NCBI GenBank assembly: GCA_017458225.1
Contig: JAFTFX010000034.1
Span: forward strand, 1-58,969
Origin: Prevotella sp.
GTDB lineage: Bacteria; Bacteroidota; Bacteroidia; Bacteroidales; Bacteroidaceae
Length of the DNA stretch: 58,969 bases
Direction: 5' to 3'
The notes below the pieces were generated by a model, which was not told where the DNA came from, searched no databases, and worked only from the letters and a program-made list of their open reading frames with translations. The translations under genes and the position numbers were made by a program. Of this stretch, positions 7,585 to 17,673 are shown in pieces. Numbering within the stretch: position 1 is the stretch's first letter; the number at the start of each line of letters is the position of its first letter.

Positions 7585-8328
7585 ATGGATAAGTACGGAC
7601 TCATAGGCTTTCCCTTAGGGCATTCGTTCTCCATCGGCTACCACAACCAGCGGTTTGCCGACGAAGGCATCAATGCCAAGTATGTAAACTTCGAGATTCC
7701 CTCTATCGACGACCTGCCAGAGGTGCTCAGTTCCAATCCCGATCTGAAAGGGCTTAATGTCACCATCCCTTATAAAGAGAAGGTGATGGCATTTCTCGAC
7801 TATGTAAGTCCAGAGGCACGCGCCATCGGAGCCGTCAATGTCATCAAGGTTGAACACGAAGGCAAGAAAATCAGGCTGAAGGGCTATAACTCTGATGTCA
7901 TCGGTTTCACGCAGAGCATTGAGCCCATGCTTGAGGATTATCATAAGAAAGCCCTGGTGCTGGGTACGGGCGGTGCATCGAAAGCTGTTGCCTACGGGTT
8001 GAAGTCACTGGGCATCGAGCCCGTCTTCGTCAGTCGCTACGAACGCCCAGGCACCATTCAGTACAGCAACATCACTCCTGACGTGGTGAAGGAATACAAT
8101 GTCATTGTCAACTGCACGCCGCTGGGCATGTATCCCAAGACAGAGACTTGTCCAGACCTGCCTTATGAGGCACTTGACGACCACAATATTCTCTACGACC
8201 TTATCTATAACCCCGACGAGACACTCTTTATGAAGAAAGGGGCGGCTCGCGGTGCGCAGACGAAGAACGGTCTCGAAATGCTCCTGTTGCAGGCATTCGC
8301 TTCGTGGGAGTTCTGGAACGGGAAATAA
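7585..8328 (+). CDS. aroE: Shikimate dehydrogenase
   Basis: AroE reduces 3-dehydroshikimate with NADPH in aromatic amino-acid synthesis. The 247-residue protein shows the substrate-site opening GLIGFPLGHSFSIGYH, the catalytic LNVTIPYKEKVM (lysine), an NADP-binding LGTGGASKAV loop, NCTPLGMYP and the C-terminal KNGLEMLLLQA. It is somewhat shorter than the E. coli enzyme, as usual for this group. It lies 28 nt after ubiE and ends in a TAA that overlaps the ribosome-binding site of the next gene. Confidence 0.95.
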   Translation: MDKYGLIGFPLGHSFSIGYHNQRFADEGINAKYVNFEIPSIDDLPEVLSSNPDLKGLNVTIPYKEKVMAFLDYVSPEARAIGAVNVIKVEHEGKKIRLKGYNSDVIGFTQSIEPMLEDYHKKALVLGTGGASKAVAYGLKSLGIEPVFVSRYERPGTIQYSNITPDVVKEYNVIVNCTPLGMYPKTETCPDLPYEALDDHNILYDLIYNPDETLFMKKGAARGAQTKNGLEMLLLQAFASWEFWNGK

Positions 8329-8333
8329 GGAGG
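8327..8333 (+). promoter_or_regulatory. Strong Shine-Dalgarno site (AAGGAGG) deciding a TTG start
   Basis: AAGGAGG begins inside the aroE stop codon and sits 7 nt before the TTG at 8341. Such a site is rare in this window, where most genes have none; here it supports the non-ATG start. Confidence 0.7.
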
Positions 8334-8340
8334 CAACAAC

Positions 8341-9684
8341 TTGGCAAAACGGAACAACATATCAGCATCGACCGTGATGATTGGCTCGACAGCCGCAGTC
8401 ATCGGTACAGGAGCAGCCATCACGGTTGGCTCTGCCATCGGCTCTGTGGCATCGGCTTGGAGCGTACTGCAATGCTACTGCGCCATCTTCATTCCCCTTG
8501 TCATTGCTTCCATATATGCCGACCGCAAGAAGAATACCGAACTGGTTAGCAAGCAGTTGACGCGCCGCAACGGACTGAAAGACATTGCACAGAGATACAA
8601 TGCCGTCACCGACTTGCTGGAACAGGAATACCGTCTGAAGAAGCGTTCGATGGGGTTCTTCAGCAGAGGACAGAAAGAAGCCCTTCGACAACAATATGAA
8701 GATCAATACGAACTGAACCGCACTGCCTTTACACGCGAATGTGAACGTTTCCTGCAGTCAAGCGACACGGAGACGACCACCTCTGTCCGCTTCAAGAAAT
8801 ACTGGCAACGCCTGATTGTTATCGGATTGCTGACTCAGGTAGCGGCTTGTGGCTACACTATTGGCTCTGCTCCTGCTGATGTGCAACCAGAGCCAGCAAC
8901 AGCCAAGAGCGTAAATAGTGATGGCGAGACCGAACAGACGCTATGGACAGCTGCCAGCATACCGATGCCACATCTAACCGATGGCTCGCGCTATGTCTCT
9001 AATCCCGACGGAGTGGTAACCACGACGACCGAACAACAACTGAACCAATGGCTGAAGAAGATGGATGACTCTCTGAAGATTGAATCGGCCATGATCATCG
9101 TCAACAGGGTGGAAGACGGAGATGTGTTCCGCTTCTCACAGGAACTCTTCGACCGCTATCATATAGGCAAGGACGACCGAGGACTGGTCATCGTCCTGTC
9201 ATACCAAGATCATCTGGTGCGCACACATACAGGCCGGTCATTGGAAGCCGACCTTACTGATATAGAATGTTCGCGCCTGCAACAGACCTATGCCATTCCT
9301 TTCATGAAAAGCGAACAGCCCGACAGCGGCATGCTCTATCTGACAGAGGCCATCTACAACACGCTCCAGAAGAAAGAACTGCCCCTCACCTACGCACAAA
9401 AGCAGGAAAGCCTGGGAGACCAGATGGCTGCCATCATAGCCATCTATATGTTGCTGCTGGGAGCATGGGCGCTACTAATTGCTTATTTAGCCCATCGCTA
9501 CAACGGTCCCTCTGCAAGTCATCTGCTGCATGCAAATCCTTTCGCACAGGCCCCTGTGGTCATTGTTGGAGGCGGAGGCTTCGGTGGAGGTCATGGCGGT
9601 GGCTTTGGCGGCGGAGGAGGCTTCGGTGGAGGAGGCTTCAGCGGCGGCAGTTCAGGTGGCGGAGGTGCCACTTCAAGTTGGTAG
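8341..9684 (+). CDS. TPM-domain membrane protein with glycine-rich tail
   Basis: The 447-residue protein has hydrophobic segments near residues 15-60 and 155-180, then a TPM domain at about 215-345 (RYVSNPDGVV, IVNRVEDGDVFRFSQELF, DDRGLVIVLSYQDHLVRTHTGRSLE), a membrane helix near 365-385 and a C-terminal GGGFGGGHGGG-type tail ending in SSW. TPM proteins (YgcG-like) are envelope proteins often encoded next to LemA, as here (25 nt apart). A few plant relatives act as acid phosphatases, but the bacterial role is unclear. The start is TTG, supported by AAGGAGG. The two N-terminal helices are longer than in simple YgcG proteins, so domain limits are approximate. Confidence 0.85.
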   Translation: MAKRNNISASTVMIGSTAAVIGTGAAITVGSAIGSVASAWSVLQCYCAIFIPLVIASIYADRKKNTELVSKQLTRRNGLKDIAQRYNAVTDLLEQEYRLKKRSMGFFSRGQKEALRQQYEDQYELNRTAFTRECERFLQSSDTETTTSVRFKKYWQRLIVIGLLTQVAACGYTIGSAPADVQPEPATAKSVNSDGETEQTLWTAASIPMPHLTDGSRYVSNPDGVVTTTTEQQLNQWLKKMDDSLKIESAMIIVNRVEDGDVFRFSQELFDRYHIGKDDRGLVIVLSYQDHLVRTHTGRSLEADLTDIECSRLQQTYAIPFMKSEQPDSGMLYLTEAIYNTLQKKELPLTYAQKQESLGDQMAAIIAIYMLLLGAWALLIAYLAHRYNGPSASHLLHANPFAQAPVVIVGGGGFGGGHGGGFGGGGGFGGGGFSGGSSGGGGATSSW

Positions 9685-9708
9685 ACACATTATTATATTA
9701 TTAAAGAT

Positions 9709-10296
9709 ATGAAACAGAACAAAACTCTAATCGGAATTATCGTTGCCCTCGTTGTCATTGCGCTTTGGGCAATCAGTGCTTACAACGGAATGGTGGGAGC
9801 TGAGGAGAATGCCACCACAGCTCTGGCCAATGTACAGTCGGCCTATCAGCGTCGTGCCGACCTGATTCCTAATCTGGTAGAGACCGTCAAAGGCTATGCT
9901 GCCCATGAACAGGAGACGCTCGAAGGCGTGGTCAGCGCACGTTCGAAGGCCACACAGGTAACGCTCGATCCGGAAAACATGACACCTGAGAAGCTTAAGG
10001 AGTTCCAGGCTGCACAGGGTGAGTTGTCGAGCGCACTGGGTCGCCTCATCGCTATTCAGGAGAACTATCCTGACCTGAAAGCCAACGAAAACTTCCGCGA
10101 TCTGCAAGTGCAACTGGAAGGCACCGAGAACCGCATTAACACTGAACGCAACAAGTACAATACTGCTGTTCAGGAATACAACCTGAAGATTCGTCGTTTC
10201 CCCAACTCGATGCTCTCAGGCGTATTTGGATTTGACAAAATGCAGAAGTTCGAGGCAGAGGCCGGTGCTGAGAAGGCTCCGCAAGTTAAGTTCTAA
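9709..10296 (+). CDS. lemA: LemA family protein
   Basis: The 195-residue protein has one N-terminal membrane helix (residues 5-22) and then the LemA helical domain: NVQSAYQRRADLIPNLVETVKGYA, EQETLEGVVSARSKA and the long C-terminal helices with ENYPDLKANENFRDLQ and YNTAVQEYN. It is probably anchored in the inner membrane with the helical bundle outside. The function of LemA is poorly known. The TPM-domain gene upstream is its usual partner, suggesting a joint envelope role. Confidence 0.92.
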   Translation: MKQNKTLIGIIVALVVIALWAISAYNGMVGAEENATTALANVQSAYQRRADLIPNLVETVKGYAAHEQETLEGVVSARSKATQVTLDPENMTPEKLKEFQAAQGELSSALGRLIAIQENYPDLKANENFRDLQVQLEGTENRINTERNKYNTAVQEYNLKIRRFPNSMLSGVFGFDKMQKFEAEAGAEKAPQVKF

Positions 10297-10314
10297 TTGA
10301 CAATCGACCATTCA

Positions 10315-11511
10315 ATGACTGACAATCGTTATATGCAGCGCGGCGTTTCGGCCGCCAAGGAAGACGTTCACAACGCCATTAAGAACATCGACAAAGGTCT
10401 CTATCCACAGGCCTTCTGCAAAATCATCCCCGACATTCTGGGGGGCGATCCTGACTACTGCAACATCATGCATGCCGACGGTGCCGGCACCAAGTCGAGC
10501 CTCGCCTATATGTACTGGAAGGAAACGGGCGACCTCTCTGTATGGAAAGGCATTGCACAGGATGCTATCGTCATGAATACCGACGACCTGCTCTGCGTGG
10601 GTGCCGTCGACAATATCCTTGTCTCATCAACCATCGGTCGCAACAAGATGCTCGTCCCTGGCGAAGTGATCTCTGCCATCATTAACGGCACCGACGAATT
10701 GCTCAGCGAACTGCGCCAGATGGGTATCGGCATCTATCCTACAGGTGGCGAGACGGCCGACGTGGGCGACCTGGTGCGCACCATCATTGTCGACTCAACC
10801 GTTACCTGCCGCATGAAGCGCAGTGATGTCATCGACAATGCCAACATCCGTCCGGGCGATGTTAGCGTAGGCCTTTCTTCTACCGGACAGGCCACCTATG
10901 AGCATCGCTATAATGGCGGCATGGGCTCGAACGGCCTCACCTCTGCCCGTCACGATGTGTTTGCGAAATATCTGGCGGAGAAATATCCCGAGAGCTTTGA
11001 CCACGCTGTGCCCGACGACCTCGTCTATAGTGGCAAGTATCGCCTGACGGACGCAGTTCCGTATACTGCGACATTGTCGCAGTTTACCGAACTGCCCGAC
11101 ATGGGCGAGCTTGTTCTCTCCCCCACCCGCACCTACGCTCCTGTCATCAAGCGGCTGCTCGACGAGCTGCGCCCAGAGATTCACGGTATGGTGCATTGCA
11201 CGGGCGGCGCTCAGACCAAGGTGCTCCACTTTGTAGGCGACAACTGTCGCGTAGTGAAGGACAACATGTTCCCCGTACCACCATTGTTCCGCGCCATCCA
11301 CGACTGTTCAGGCACCGACTGGAAGGAGATGTACCAGGTGTTCAACATGGGTCATCGCATGGAGATCTATGTTCGTCCTGAGGTGGCTGAGCAGGTCATT
11401 GCTATCAGCAAGAGCTTTAACATCGATGCTCAGGTTGTGGGACACATCGAGGAAGGGGCAAGATCGCTCACCATTAATTCTGAATTTGGAACATTCAATT
11501 ATGGACAATAA
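10315..11511 (+). CDS. purM: Phosphoribosylformylglycinamidine cyclo-ligase (AIR synthetase)
   Basis: PurM closes the imidazole ring of AIR with ATP. The 398-residue protein has the long form seen in Bacteroidota, starting MTDNRYMQRGVSAAKEDV. Family motifs are HADGAGTKSSLAY, DAIVMNTDDLLCVGA, YPTGGETADVGDLV and MVHCTGGAQTKVL. The ATG at 10315 is preferred over an in-frame TTG at 10297, which directly abuts the lemA stop and would add six atypical residues. The last 11 nt overlap the prfA start, so the two are coupled. Confidence 0.92.
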   Translation: MTDNRYMQRGVSAAKEDVHNAIKNIDKGLYPQAFCKIIPDILGGDPDYCNIMHADGAGTKSSLAYMYWKETGDLSVWKGIAQDAIVMNTDDLLCVGAVDNILVSSTIGRNKMLVPGEVISAIINGTDELLSELRQMGIGIYPTGGETADVGDLVRTIIVDSTVTCRMKRSDVIDNANIRPGDVSVGLSSTGQATYEHRYNGGMGSNGLTSARHDVFAKYLAEKYPESFDHAVPDDLVYSGKYRLTDAVPYTATLSQFTELPDMGELVLSPTRTYAPVIKRLLDELRPEIHGMVHCTGGAQTKVLHFVGDNCRVVKDNMFPVPPLFRAIHDCSGTDWKEMYQVFNMGHRMEIYVRPEVAEQVIAISKSFNIDAQVVGHIEEGARSLTINSEFGTFNYGQ

Positions 11512-12610
11512 CAGCATATTACAAAAACTTGACGGCCTTGAGAGCCGTTTCGAAGAAGTGTCGACACTCATCACCGACCCCAGTGTCATTGCCGATCAGC
11601 AGCGCTTTGTGAAGTTGACGAAGGAATACAAGGACCTGGGCGACATCATGGATGCACGCCGACGCTACATCAACTGTCTGAACAGCATCAAAGAGGCTAA
11701 GGACATACTGACTAACGAAGACGATCCTGAAATGAAAGAGATGGCTCGCGAGGAGTTGGCCGTGAACGAAGCCTTGCAGCCAAAGTTGGAAGAGGAAATC
11801 AAGATTGCGCTCATTCCGAAAGACCCTGAGGACGGTAAGAATGTGCAGATGGAGATACGCGCAGGAACAGGTGGTGACGAGGCCTGCCTGTTTGCCGGCG
11901 ACCTGTTCAAGATGTACAAGAACTATTGCGAGTCGAAAGGCTGGCAGCTCTCAGTGACCGACTTCAACGAAGGGGCTGTGGGCGGCTACAAGGAGATTGA
12001 CTTCGCCGTCTCGGGTGCCGATGTTTACGGTACGCTGAAATACGAGAGCGGTGTGCATCGCGTGCAGCGAGTGCCCGTCACCGAGTCAAACGGTCGCATG
12101 CAGACTTCGGCCGCAACGGTGGCCGTACTGCCTGAGGCCGACAAGTTTGAAGTGCACATCAACGAAGGGGAAATCAAGTGGGACACCTTCCGCTCTTCGG
12201 GTGCCGGTGGTCAGAACGTGAACAAGGTGGAATCGGGCGTTCGTCTGCGCTACATGTGGAAGAACCCTAACACGGGCGAGACCGAGGAGATTCTTATCGA
12301 GTGTACAGAGACCCGAGACCAGCCGAAGAACAAAGAGCGAGCCCTAAGCCGCCTATACACTTTTATTTATGACAAGGAGCATCAGAAGTACGTCGATGAT
12401 ATTGCCTCGCGCCGCAAGACGCTGGTCTCCACCGGCGACCGTAGTGCTAAAATACGCACCTACAACTTCCCGCAGGGCCGCGTGACCGACCACCGCATCG
12501 GCTACACCACCCACGACCTGCAGGGCTTCCTCGCTGGCGACATACAGGCTATGATTGATGCCCTCACCGTGGCCGAGAATGCCGAGCGCATGAAAGAAGC
12601 AGAACTGTAA
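11501..12610 (+). CDS. prfA: Peptide chain release factor 1
   Basis: RF1 reads UAA and UAG stop codons and triggers peptide release. The 369-residue protein shows [10 protein letters not shown] with the PxT-type reading tripeptide of RF1, the catalytic GGQ in [18 protein letters not shown], and the [10 protein letters not shown] end. The open frame reaches back to 11369, but homologues start at [20 protein letters not shown], which is ATG at 11501 inside the last codons of purM. It is followed 20 nt later by pyrF. Confidence 0.95.
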   Translation: MDNNSILQKLDGLESRFEEVSTLITDPSVIADQQRFVKLTKEYKDLGDIMDARRRYINCLNSIKEAKDILTNEDDPEMKEMAREELAVNEALQPKLEEEIKIALIPKDPEDGKNVQMEIRAGTGGDEACLFAGDLFKMYKNYCESKGWQLSVTDFNEGAVGGYKEIDFAVSGADVYGTLKYESGVHRVQRVPVTESNGRMQTSAATVAVLPEADKFEVHINEGEIKWDTFRSSGAGGQNVNKVESGVRLRYMWKNPNTGETEEILIECTETRDQPKNKERALSRLYTFIYDKEHQKYVDDIASRRKTLVSTGDRSAKIRTYNFPQGRVTDHRIGYTTHDLQGFLAGDIQAMIDALTVAENAERMKEAEL

Positions 12611-12630
12611 CGAATCAAGAATTGAGAATC

Positions 12631-13458
12631 ATGACAAGACAACAGCTCATACAGCAAATTAAGCAGAAGAGAAGCTTCCTCTGCGTGGGTCTCGACACCG
12701 ACCCGAAGAAGATGCCGCAGTGCGTCTTTGACCTGCACGACCCCGTGTTCGAATTCAACAAGGCCATCATTGATGCCACTGCCCCCTACTGCGTGGCCTA
12801 TAAGCCTAACCTGGCTTTCTACGAGGCTTACGGTTTGAAGGGCATGGAGAGTTTTGTGAAAACGGTGAAGTACTTGAAGGAGAACCATCCCAATCACCTG
12901 ATCATTGCCGATGCCAAGCGTGGCGATATTGGCAACACCAGCCAAATGTATGCCCGTACGTTCTTTGAGGAATACGACATCGATGCGCTCACCGTAGCCC
13001 CCTATATGGGTGAGGACAGCGTGACACCGTTCCTCCAGTATGAAGGCAAGTGGGTCATCCTGCTCGCGCTGACCAGCAACAAGGGCTCGCACGACTTCCA
13101 GCTTTTTGAGGACAAAGACGGTCAGCGACTCTTCGAGAAGGTGCTGACGAAAAGTCAGGAATGGGGAACAGAAGACAATATGATGTATGTCGTTGGTGCC
13201 ACTCAAGGCAAGATGTTCGAGGACATCCGTCGCGTGGCTCCCCAGCACTTCCTGCTCGTGCCTGGCGTGGGTGCACAGGGTGGCAGTCTTCAGGAAGTAT
13301 GCCACTACGGTATGAATAAAGACTGCGGACTACTCGTGAACTCCAGCCGAGGCATCATTTATGCCTCTAATGGAGACGATTTTGCTGAAGTTGCTGGCAA
13401 CAAAGCCCGTGAGCTGCAGCAAGAAATGGCTATAGAATTAGAAAAGGCAGGACTCTAA
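12631..13458 (+). CDS. pyrF: Orotidine 5'-phosphate decarboxylase (type 2)
   Basis: This enzyme decarboxylates OMP to UMP, the last step of pyrimidine synthesis. The 275-residue protein carries [15 protein letters not shown] and the catalytic [18 protein letters not shown], which with the length place it in the larger type-2 group. ATG at 12631 is chosen over the in-frame TTG at 12622. It ends the plus-strand unit, and its stop codon lies in the loop of a hairpin shared with the convergent ilvN gene. Confidence 0.94.
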   Translation: MTRQQLIQQIKQKRSFLCVGLDTDPKKMPQCVFDLHDPVFEFNKAIIDATAPYCVAYKPNLAFYEAYGLKGMESFVKTVKYLKENHPNHLIIADAKRGDIGNTSQMYARTFFEEYDIDALTVAPYMGEDSVTPFLQYEGKWVILLALTSNKGSHDFQLFEDKDGQRLFEKVLTKSQEWGTEDNMMYVVGATQGKMFEDIRRVAPQHFLLVPGVGAQGGSLQEVCHYGMNKDCGLLVNSSRGIIYASNGDDFAEVAGNKARELQQEMAIELEKAGL

Positions 13459-13471
13459 CGACCTGCCTTTT
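13442..13471. terminator. Bidirectional terminator spanning the pyrF and ilvN stop codons
   Basis: AAAAGGCAGG (13442-13451) and CCTGCCTTTT (13462-13471) form a perfect 10-bp stem. Both stop codons (pyrF TAA 13456-13458, ilvN TAG 13455-13457 on the minus strand) lie in its 10-nt loop. T runs are present on both strands. Confidence 0.85.
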
Positions 13472-14000
13472 CTCTTTGTTCCAAGAACTCGCTGACCTGT
13501 TCCTGCGTACTTCGGGTGACGGCGATACGGCCTGAACGGGTGTACTGCAGCACACAGCCATACTCATTCAGTGCATTATAGAGACTCATGATGTCATCAG
13601 TCTTACCGCTCTTCATCGCAATGACATAAGTAGGATTGACCTCTGTGATTTGAGCATCGTAATGGCGAACAATTCGCGAAATCTCAGGATGCTGCATCAC
13701 AATGTCAGTAGACAGCTTGTAGAGACCCGTCTCACGGATGAACAGCTGGTCGTCAGTGAAATAGTTTGCTTTGATAACATCAATTTTCTTCTCAATCTGC
13801 TGGGTGATCTTCGCCACCTGATCATCATAGCACCAAGCAGTGATGGTGTACTTGTGAACGCCCTCAATGCTTGATGCCGACACATTCAAGCTCTCGATAT
13901 TCACCTGTCGGCGCGTAAAGACGGCCGTTATCTGATTCAAAATACCTGCAATATTCTCTGAATATACTAATAAGGTATAGAATTTCTTCTCCTGTTCCAT
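13455..14000 (-). CDS. ilvN: Acetolactate synthase small (regulatory) subunit
   Basis: The 181-residue protein begins with an ACT domain ([35 protein letters not shown]), which binds valine for feedback control, followed by the usual C-terminal domain. It partners IlvB, whose gene is 28 nt upstream in the same direction. It is the last gene of the pbp1A-rmuC-ilvD-ilvB-ilvN run and converges on pyrF with a 4-nt overlap. Confidence 0.93.
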   Translation of the reverse strand: MEQEKKFYTLLVYSENIAGILNQITAVFTRRQVNIESLNVSASSIEGVHKYTITAWCYDDQVAKITQQIEKKIDVIKANYFTDDQLFIRETGLYKLSTDIVMQHPEISRIVRHYDAQITEVNPTYVIAMKSGKTDDIMSLYNALNEYGCVLQYTRSGRIAVTRSTQEQVSEFLEQREKAGR

Positions 14001-14028
14001 TGTTAAGAATTTATTTTACAGATATCAC

Positions 14029-15744
14029 TTATCCCTCAAAATTCAGCATCATTTCGTCAACGCTCTTTCCTGGAGCCGTCATTGGCATCACATCGGCATC
14101 TTCCTTGATGGCACACTCCAAAATGAAAGGCCCATCGGTAGTCAGCATTGCCTGAACCTTTGCTACCAGTTCTTCTCTGTTGACAACCAGCTCATAGGGT
14201 ATTCCGTAAGCCCTCGCAATGAGATCGTATTTCGGATTAAGCATCGGGGTGAACGAGCGATGGCCTTCCCAAAACATATCCTGCCACTGACGCACGTTGC
14301 CCAGATAGTTATTGTTCAGCAGAACCATCTTCACAGGTGCCTGCTGTTCCATGATGGTGCCCAGTTCCTGCAGGTTCATTTGGAAGCCTCCGTCTCCGCA
14401 GAACATGCAGACAGTCCTGTCAGGAGCTCCAAAGGTGGCTCCAATGGCAGCCGGCATGCCAAAGCCCATTGTGCCAAGTCCACCGCTGGTGACGATGGAA
14501 CGCTGACGGTTGTAGTGGAAATAGCGGGCCGAGAGCATTTGGTTCTGCCCCACGTCGGTCACCAGCACGGCATCACCTTTCGTGGCCTCAGCCACCACGT
14601 TCACCACCTCGCCCATCAGCAAAGGTCCTTCAGTGGGATGAATGGCCGGTTCGATGACCTGTTGTTTCTCCATTTCAAAATATTCGTCGAACGAGTTCTT
14701 CCATTCCGTATGGTCGTTCTTCTTCAGCAGTTTTGTGATGGCAGGCAATGTCACCTTACAATCGCCTATCACGGGCACATCTGCATGAATGCACTTGTTG
14801 ATTTCGGCCTTGTCGATGTCCAAATGAATGATCTTGGCCTGACGGGCATAGGTAGAGGGCAGGCCTGTCACACGGTCGCTGAAACGCATGCCGATGGCAA
14901 TAATCACGTCGGCCTCCTGCGTCTTCATGTTCAGTGAGTACTGTCCGTGCATGCCAAGCATACCTTTGTTCAAGGGATGACGGCTGGAGAGAGCCGAAAG
15001 GCCCAACAGTGTTCTGCCTACAGGAATATCGGCTTTTTCAATCATTTCGAGCAACTCCTGATGGGCGTTTCCGAGTTCAACGCCTTGCCCAACCAAAGCT
15101 AACGGACGTTTAGCCTCGTTGATGAGTTGTGCCGCCTGGGCAATAGCCTCATCAGAGGGCGTAGGATAAGGCACATAGCTACGCACGAAGTCTACATGAG
15201 CAGGGCCCGTCCACTCACAAGTGTGCGTCTGTGCATTTTTGGGGAAGTCGAGCACCACTGGGCCAGGCCGACCGCTACGAGCGATGTAGAAAGCACGACT
15301 GACCGCCCAAGCCACATCGTCAGCATGGCGAATCTGATAGCTCCACTTCGAGATGGGTTGCGACACACCCACGAGATCGACCTCCTGAAAGGCATCAGTA
15401 CCCAGTGCGCCAATACCCACCTGACCGGCAATGACAACCAACGGTGTAGAGTCGAGCATGGCATCGGCCACACCCGTCAGTGTGTTCGTAGCACCTGGGC
15501 CGCTAGTGACAATCGACACGCCCACCTTTCCGCTTACACGGGCATAGCCCTGAGCAGCATGAACAGCACCCTGTTCGTGGCGCACCAACACGTGGTGGAA
15601 TGATTTCTTGTCGCCTCGCGTATAGTCGTAGAGCGAGTCATAGACAGGCATGATGCTTCCACCTGGATAGCCAAAGATGGTGTCGACCCCTTCGGCTTTC
15701 AGCGCACGCATCAGTGCCTCTCGTCCTGTGATTATTTCTTTCAT
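14029..15744 (-). CDS. ilvB: Acetolactate synthase large (catalytic) subunit
   Basis: IlvB is a ThDP- and FAD-dependent enzyme that condenses pyruvate with pyruvate or 2-oxobutyrate, the first common step to valine, leucine and isoleucine. The 571-residue protein has EGVDTIFGYPGGSIMPVYD, the catalytic glutamate in LVRHEQGAVHAAQGYAR, the TSGPGATNT loop, and the ThDP-binding GDGGFQMNLQELGT...NNNYLG segment. It is separated from ilvD by 114 nt that are mostly a 9-nt repeat array, with no -7 box seen, so co-transcription with ilvD is likely. Confidence 0.96.
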   Translation of the reverse strand: MKEIITGREALMRALKAEGVDTIFGYPGGSIMPVYDSLYDYTRGDKKSFHHVLVRHEQGAVHAAQGYARVSGKVGVSIVTSGPGATNTLTGVADAMLDSTPLVVIAGQVGIGALGTDAFQEVDLVGVSQPISKWSYQIRHADDVAWAVSRAFYIARSGRPGPVVLDFPKNAQTHTCEWTGPAHVDFVRSYVPYPTPSDEAIAQAAQLINEAKRPLALVGQGVELGNAHQELLEMIEKADIPVGRTLLGLSALSSRHPLNKGMLGMHGQYSLNMKTQEADVIIAIGMRFSDRVTGLPSTYARQAKIIHLDIDKAEINKCIHADVPVIGDCKVTLPAITKLLKKNDHTEWKNSFDEYFEMEKQQVIEPAIHPTEGPLLMGEVVNVVAEATKGDAVLVTDVGQNQMLSARYFHYNRQRSIVTSGGLGTMGFGMPAAIGATFGAPDRTVCMFCGDGGFQMNLQELGTIMEQQAPVKMVLLNNNYLGNVRQWQDMFWEGHRSFTPMLNPKYDLIARAYGIPYELVVNREELVAKVQAMLTTDGPFILECAIKEDADVMPMTAPGKSVDEMMLNFEG

Positions 15745-15768
15745 TCTTCTTTCTGTTTTCTATTTCTG

Positions 15769-15858
15769 CTAGTATCTCTAGTTCTGCTAGTTCCTCTAGT
15801 CTTACTAGTCTCTCTAGTTTTACTAGGACTACTAGTGCAATTAGTTTGTCTAGTTTTT
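15769..15858 (-). repeat. Ten-unit 9-nt CTAGTnnnn array between ilvD and ilvB
   Basis: Ten consecutive 9-mers start with CTAGT, CTAGG or TTAGT from 15769 to 15858. The next three bases (15859-15861) are the ilvD stop codon. The variable four bases differ in almost every unit. Confidence 0.85.
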
Positions 15859-17670
15859 CTATTCAATGATTCTCACGCCACCTTTATCGGCTGAACTAAC
15901 GCTCTGAGCGTAGGCACGCAGAGCCTTGCTGACCACGCGGTTGCGCTTTAGTGGCTGCTGTGGGCGCGCTGCCAGTTCCTCATCGCTGAGTTTTACGTTG
16001 ATGCTGCGCGAAGGAATGTCAATAACAATAATATCGCCGTCCTTAATCTTGCCTATATTGCCACCGTTGGCTGCCTCAGGCGAGATATGGCCGATAGAGA
16101 GGCCACTGGTGCCACCCGAGAATCGTCCGTCAGTGATGAGTGCACACTCCTTGCCCAGATGCATACTCTTTATATAAGAGGTGGGATAGAGCATTTCCTG
16201 CATGCCGGGGCCACCCTTCGGTCCCTCATGGGTGATGACCACGCAGTCGCCGCTCTTCACCTTGCCGCCCAAGATACCCTCGCAGGCATCTTCCTGCGAG
16301 TCGAACACCACGGCAGGTCCTTCGAAGTGCCACAGAGCCTCGTCGACACCAGCCGTCTTCACCACGCATCCGTCTTGTGCGATATTGCCGAAGAGCACAG
16401 CCAAGCCGCCATCCTTCGTATAGGCATGCTCCACATCGCGGATGCAGCCGTTGACGCGGTCGGTGTCGAGCGAAGGATAGAGTTCGCTCTGCGACCCCAT
16501 TTTCGTAGAGAAGCGGTTACCTGGGGCGGAATAGTAGATGCTAGTGGGACTAGTAGAGCTAGTAGAACTAGTGAGACTAGTAATATCGTACGCCTTCATT
16601 GCTTCGGCAAGCGTCATGCCGTCAACACGCGGAGCAGAACTATCCACCAAGCCAGCCTTGTTCAGCTCGTTGAGAATGCCCAAAATTCCACCGGCACGTC
16701 CACACTCCTGCACACTGTACTTTTGTGTGTTGGGAGCCAGCTTGCACAGGCAGGGAACCTTTCGGCTCAAAGCATCAATATCGCTCATTTTGAAATCAGC
16801 ACCAGCTTCCTGAGCGACTGCCAGCAGATGAAGCACGGTATTAGTAGAGCCACCCATTGCAATATCGAGTGTCATCGCGTTAAGGAAAGCCTTCCGTGTG
16901 GCGATGTTCCGAGGCAAGACGCTCTCATCGCCGTCCTCATAATAGGCAAAGGCGTTTTTCACCACTTGGCGTGCAGCCTTCTTGAACAACTCGATACGGT
17001 TGGTGTGTGTGGCAAGAATCGTTCCGTTGCCAGGCAGCGACAGACCGATAGCCTCGGTGAGCGAGTTCATGGAGTTTGCCGTGAACATGCCGCTACACGA
17101 ACCGCATCCAGGACAGGCGCACGATTCCAGTTCTTTCATATCCTCGTCGCTCACCGACGGGTCGGCACCTTTCACCATCGCCGTAATCAGATCGGCATTC
17201 TCGCCGCGCCAGCGACCTGCCTCCATCGGGCCACCGCTGACGAACACCGTAGGGATGTTCAGTCGCATCGAAGCCATCAGCATGCCTGGAGTCACCTTGT
17301 CGCAATTCGAGATGCAAATCATCGCATCGGCCTTGTGGGCGTTAACCATATATTCTACAGAGTCGGCGATGATATCTCGTGAAGGCAGCGAATAGAGCAT
17401 ACCGTCGTGTCCCATAGCAATGCCGTCATCAATAGCAATCGTGTTGAACTCAGCGGCATAGCAGCCCATCTTCTCAATCTCTTCACGCACAATCTGTCCA
17501 ATCTCATGCAAATGAGTATGACCGGGCACAAACTGTGTGAACGAGTTGACAATGGCAATAATGGGCTTGCCAAACTGTTCGTGCTTCATGCCGGTAGCTA
17601 CCCAAAGGGCTCTGGCTCCGGCCATTCGTCTGCCTTCAGTACAGACGCTGCTTCTTAATTGGTGTTTCAT
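15859..17670 (-). CDS. ilvD: Dihydroxy-acid dehydratase
   Basis: IlvD is an iron-sulphur enzyme that dehydrates dihydroxy acids to 2-oxo acids in branched-chain amino-acid synthesis. The 603-residue protein shows [15 protein letters not shown] (cluster cysteine), [35 protein letters not shown] and [22 protein letters not shown]. At about residues 362-377 it contains [15 protein letters not shown], encoded by five 9-nt CTAGT units (16541-16585) like those in the spacer downstream. The insertion keeps the frame and lies between conserved blocks, so the enzyme may still work. The start is 3 nt after the rmuC stop. Confidence 0.95.
   Translation of the reverse strand: MKHQLRSSVCTEGRRMAGARALWVATGMKHEQFGKPIIAIVNSFTQFVPGHTHLHEIGQIVREEIEKMGCYAAEFNTIAIDDGIAMGHDGMLYSLPSRDIIADSVEYMVNAHKADAMICISNCDKVTPGMLMASMRLNIPTVFVSGGPMEAGRWRGENADLITAMVKGADPSVSDEDMKELESCACPGCGSCSGMFTANSMNSLTEAIGLSLPGNGTILATHTNRIELFKKAARQVVKNAFAYYEDGDESVLPRNIATRKAFLNAMTLDIAMGGSTNTVLHLLAVAQEAGADFKMSDIDALSRKVPCLCKLAPNTQKYSVQECGRAGGILGILNELNKAGLVDSSAPRVDGMTLAEAMKAYDITSLTSSTSSTSPTSIYYSAPGNRFSTKMGSQSELYPSLDTDRVNGCIRDVEHAYTKDGGLAVLFGNIAQDGCVVKTAGVDEALWHFEGPAVVFDSQEDACEGILGGKVKSGDCVVITHEGPKGGPGMQEMLYPTSYIKSMHLGKECALITDGRFSGGTSGLSIGHISPEAANGGNIGKIKDGDIIVIDIPSRSINVKLSDEELAARPQQPLKRNRVVSKALRAYAQSVSSADKGGVRIIE
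16541..16585 (-). repeat. In-frame 9-nt CTAGT array inside ilvD
   Basis: Five 9-mers beginning CTAGT start at 16541, 16550, 16559, 16568 and 16577. On the coding strand each encodes a Thr-Ser-X tripeptide. Confidence 0.85.
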
Positions 17671-17673
17671 TCT

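Noticed and set aside
11369-11500. Extended N-terminus for release factor 1
   Set aside because: The extra 44 residues are purM codons in another frame; homologues start at ATG 11501.
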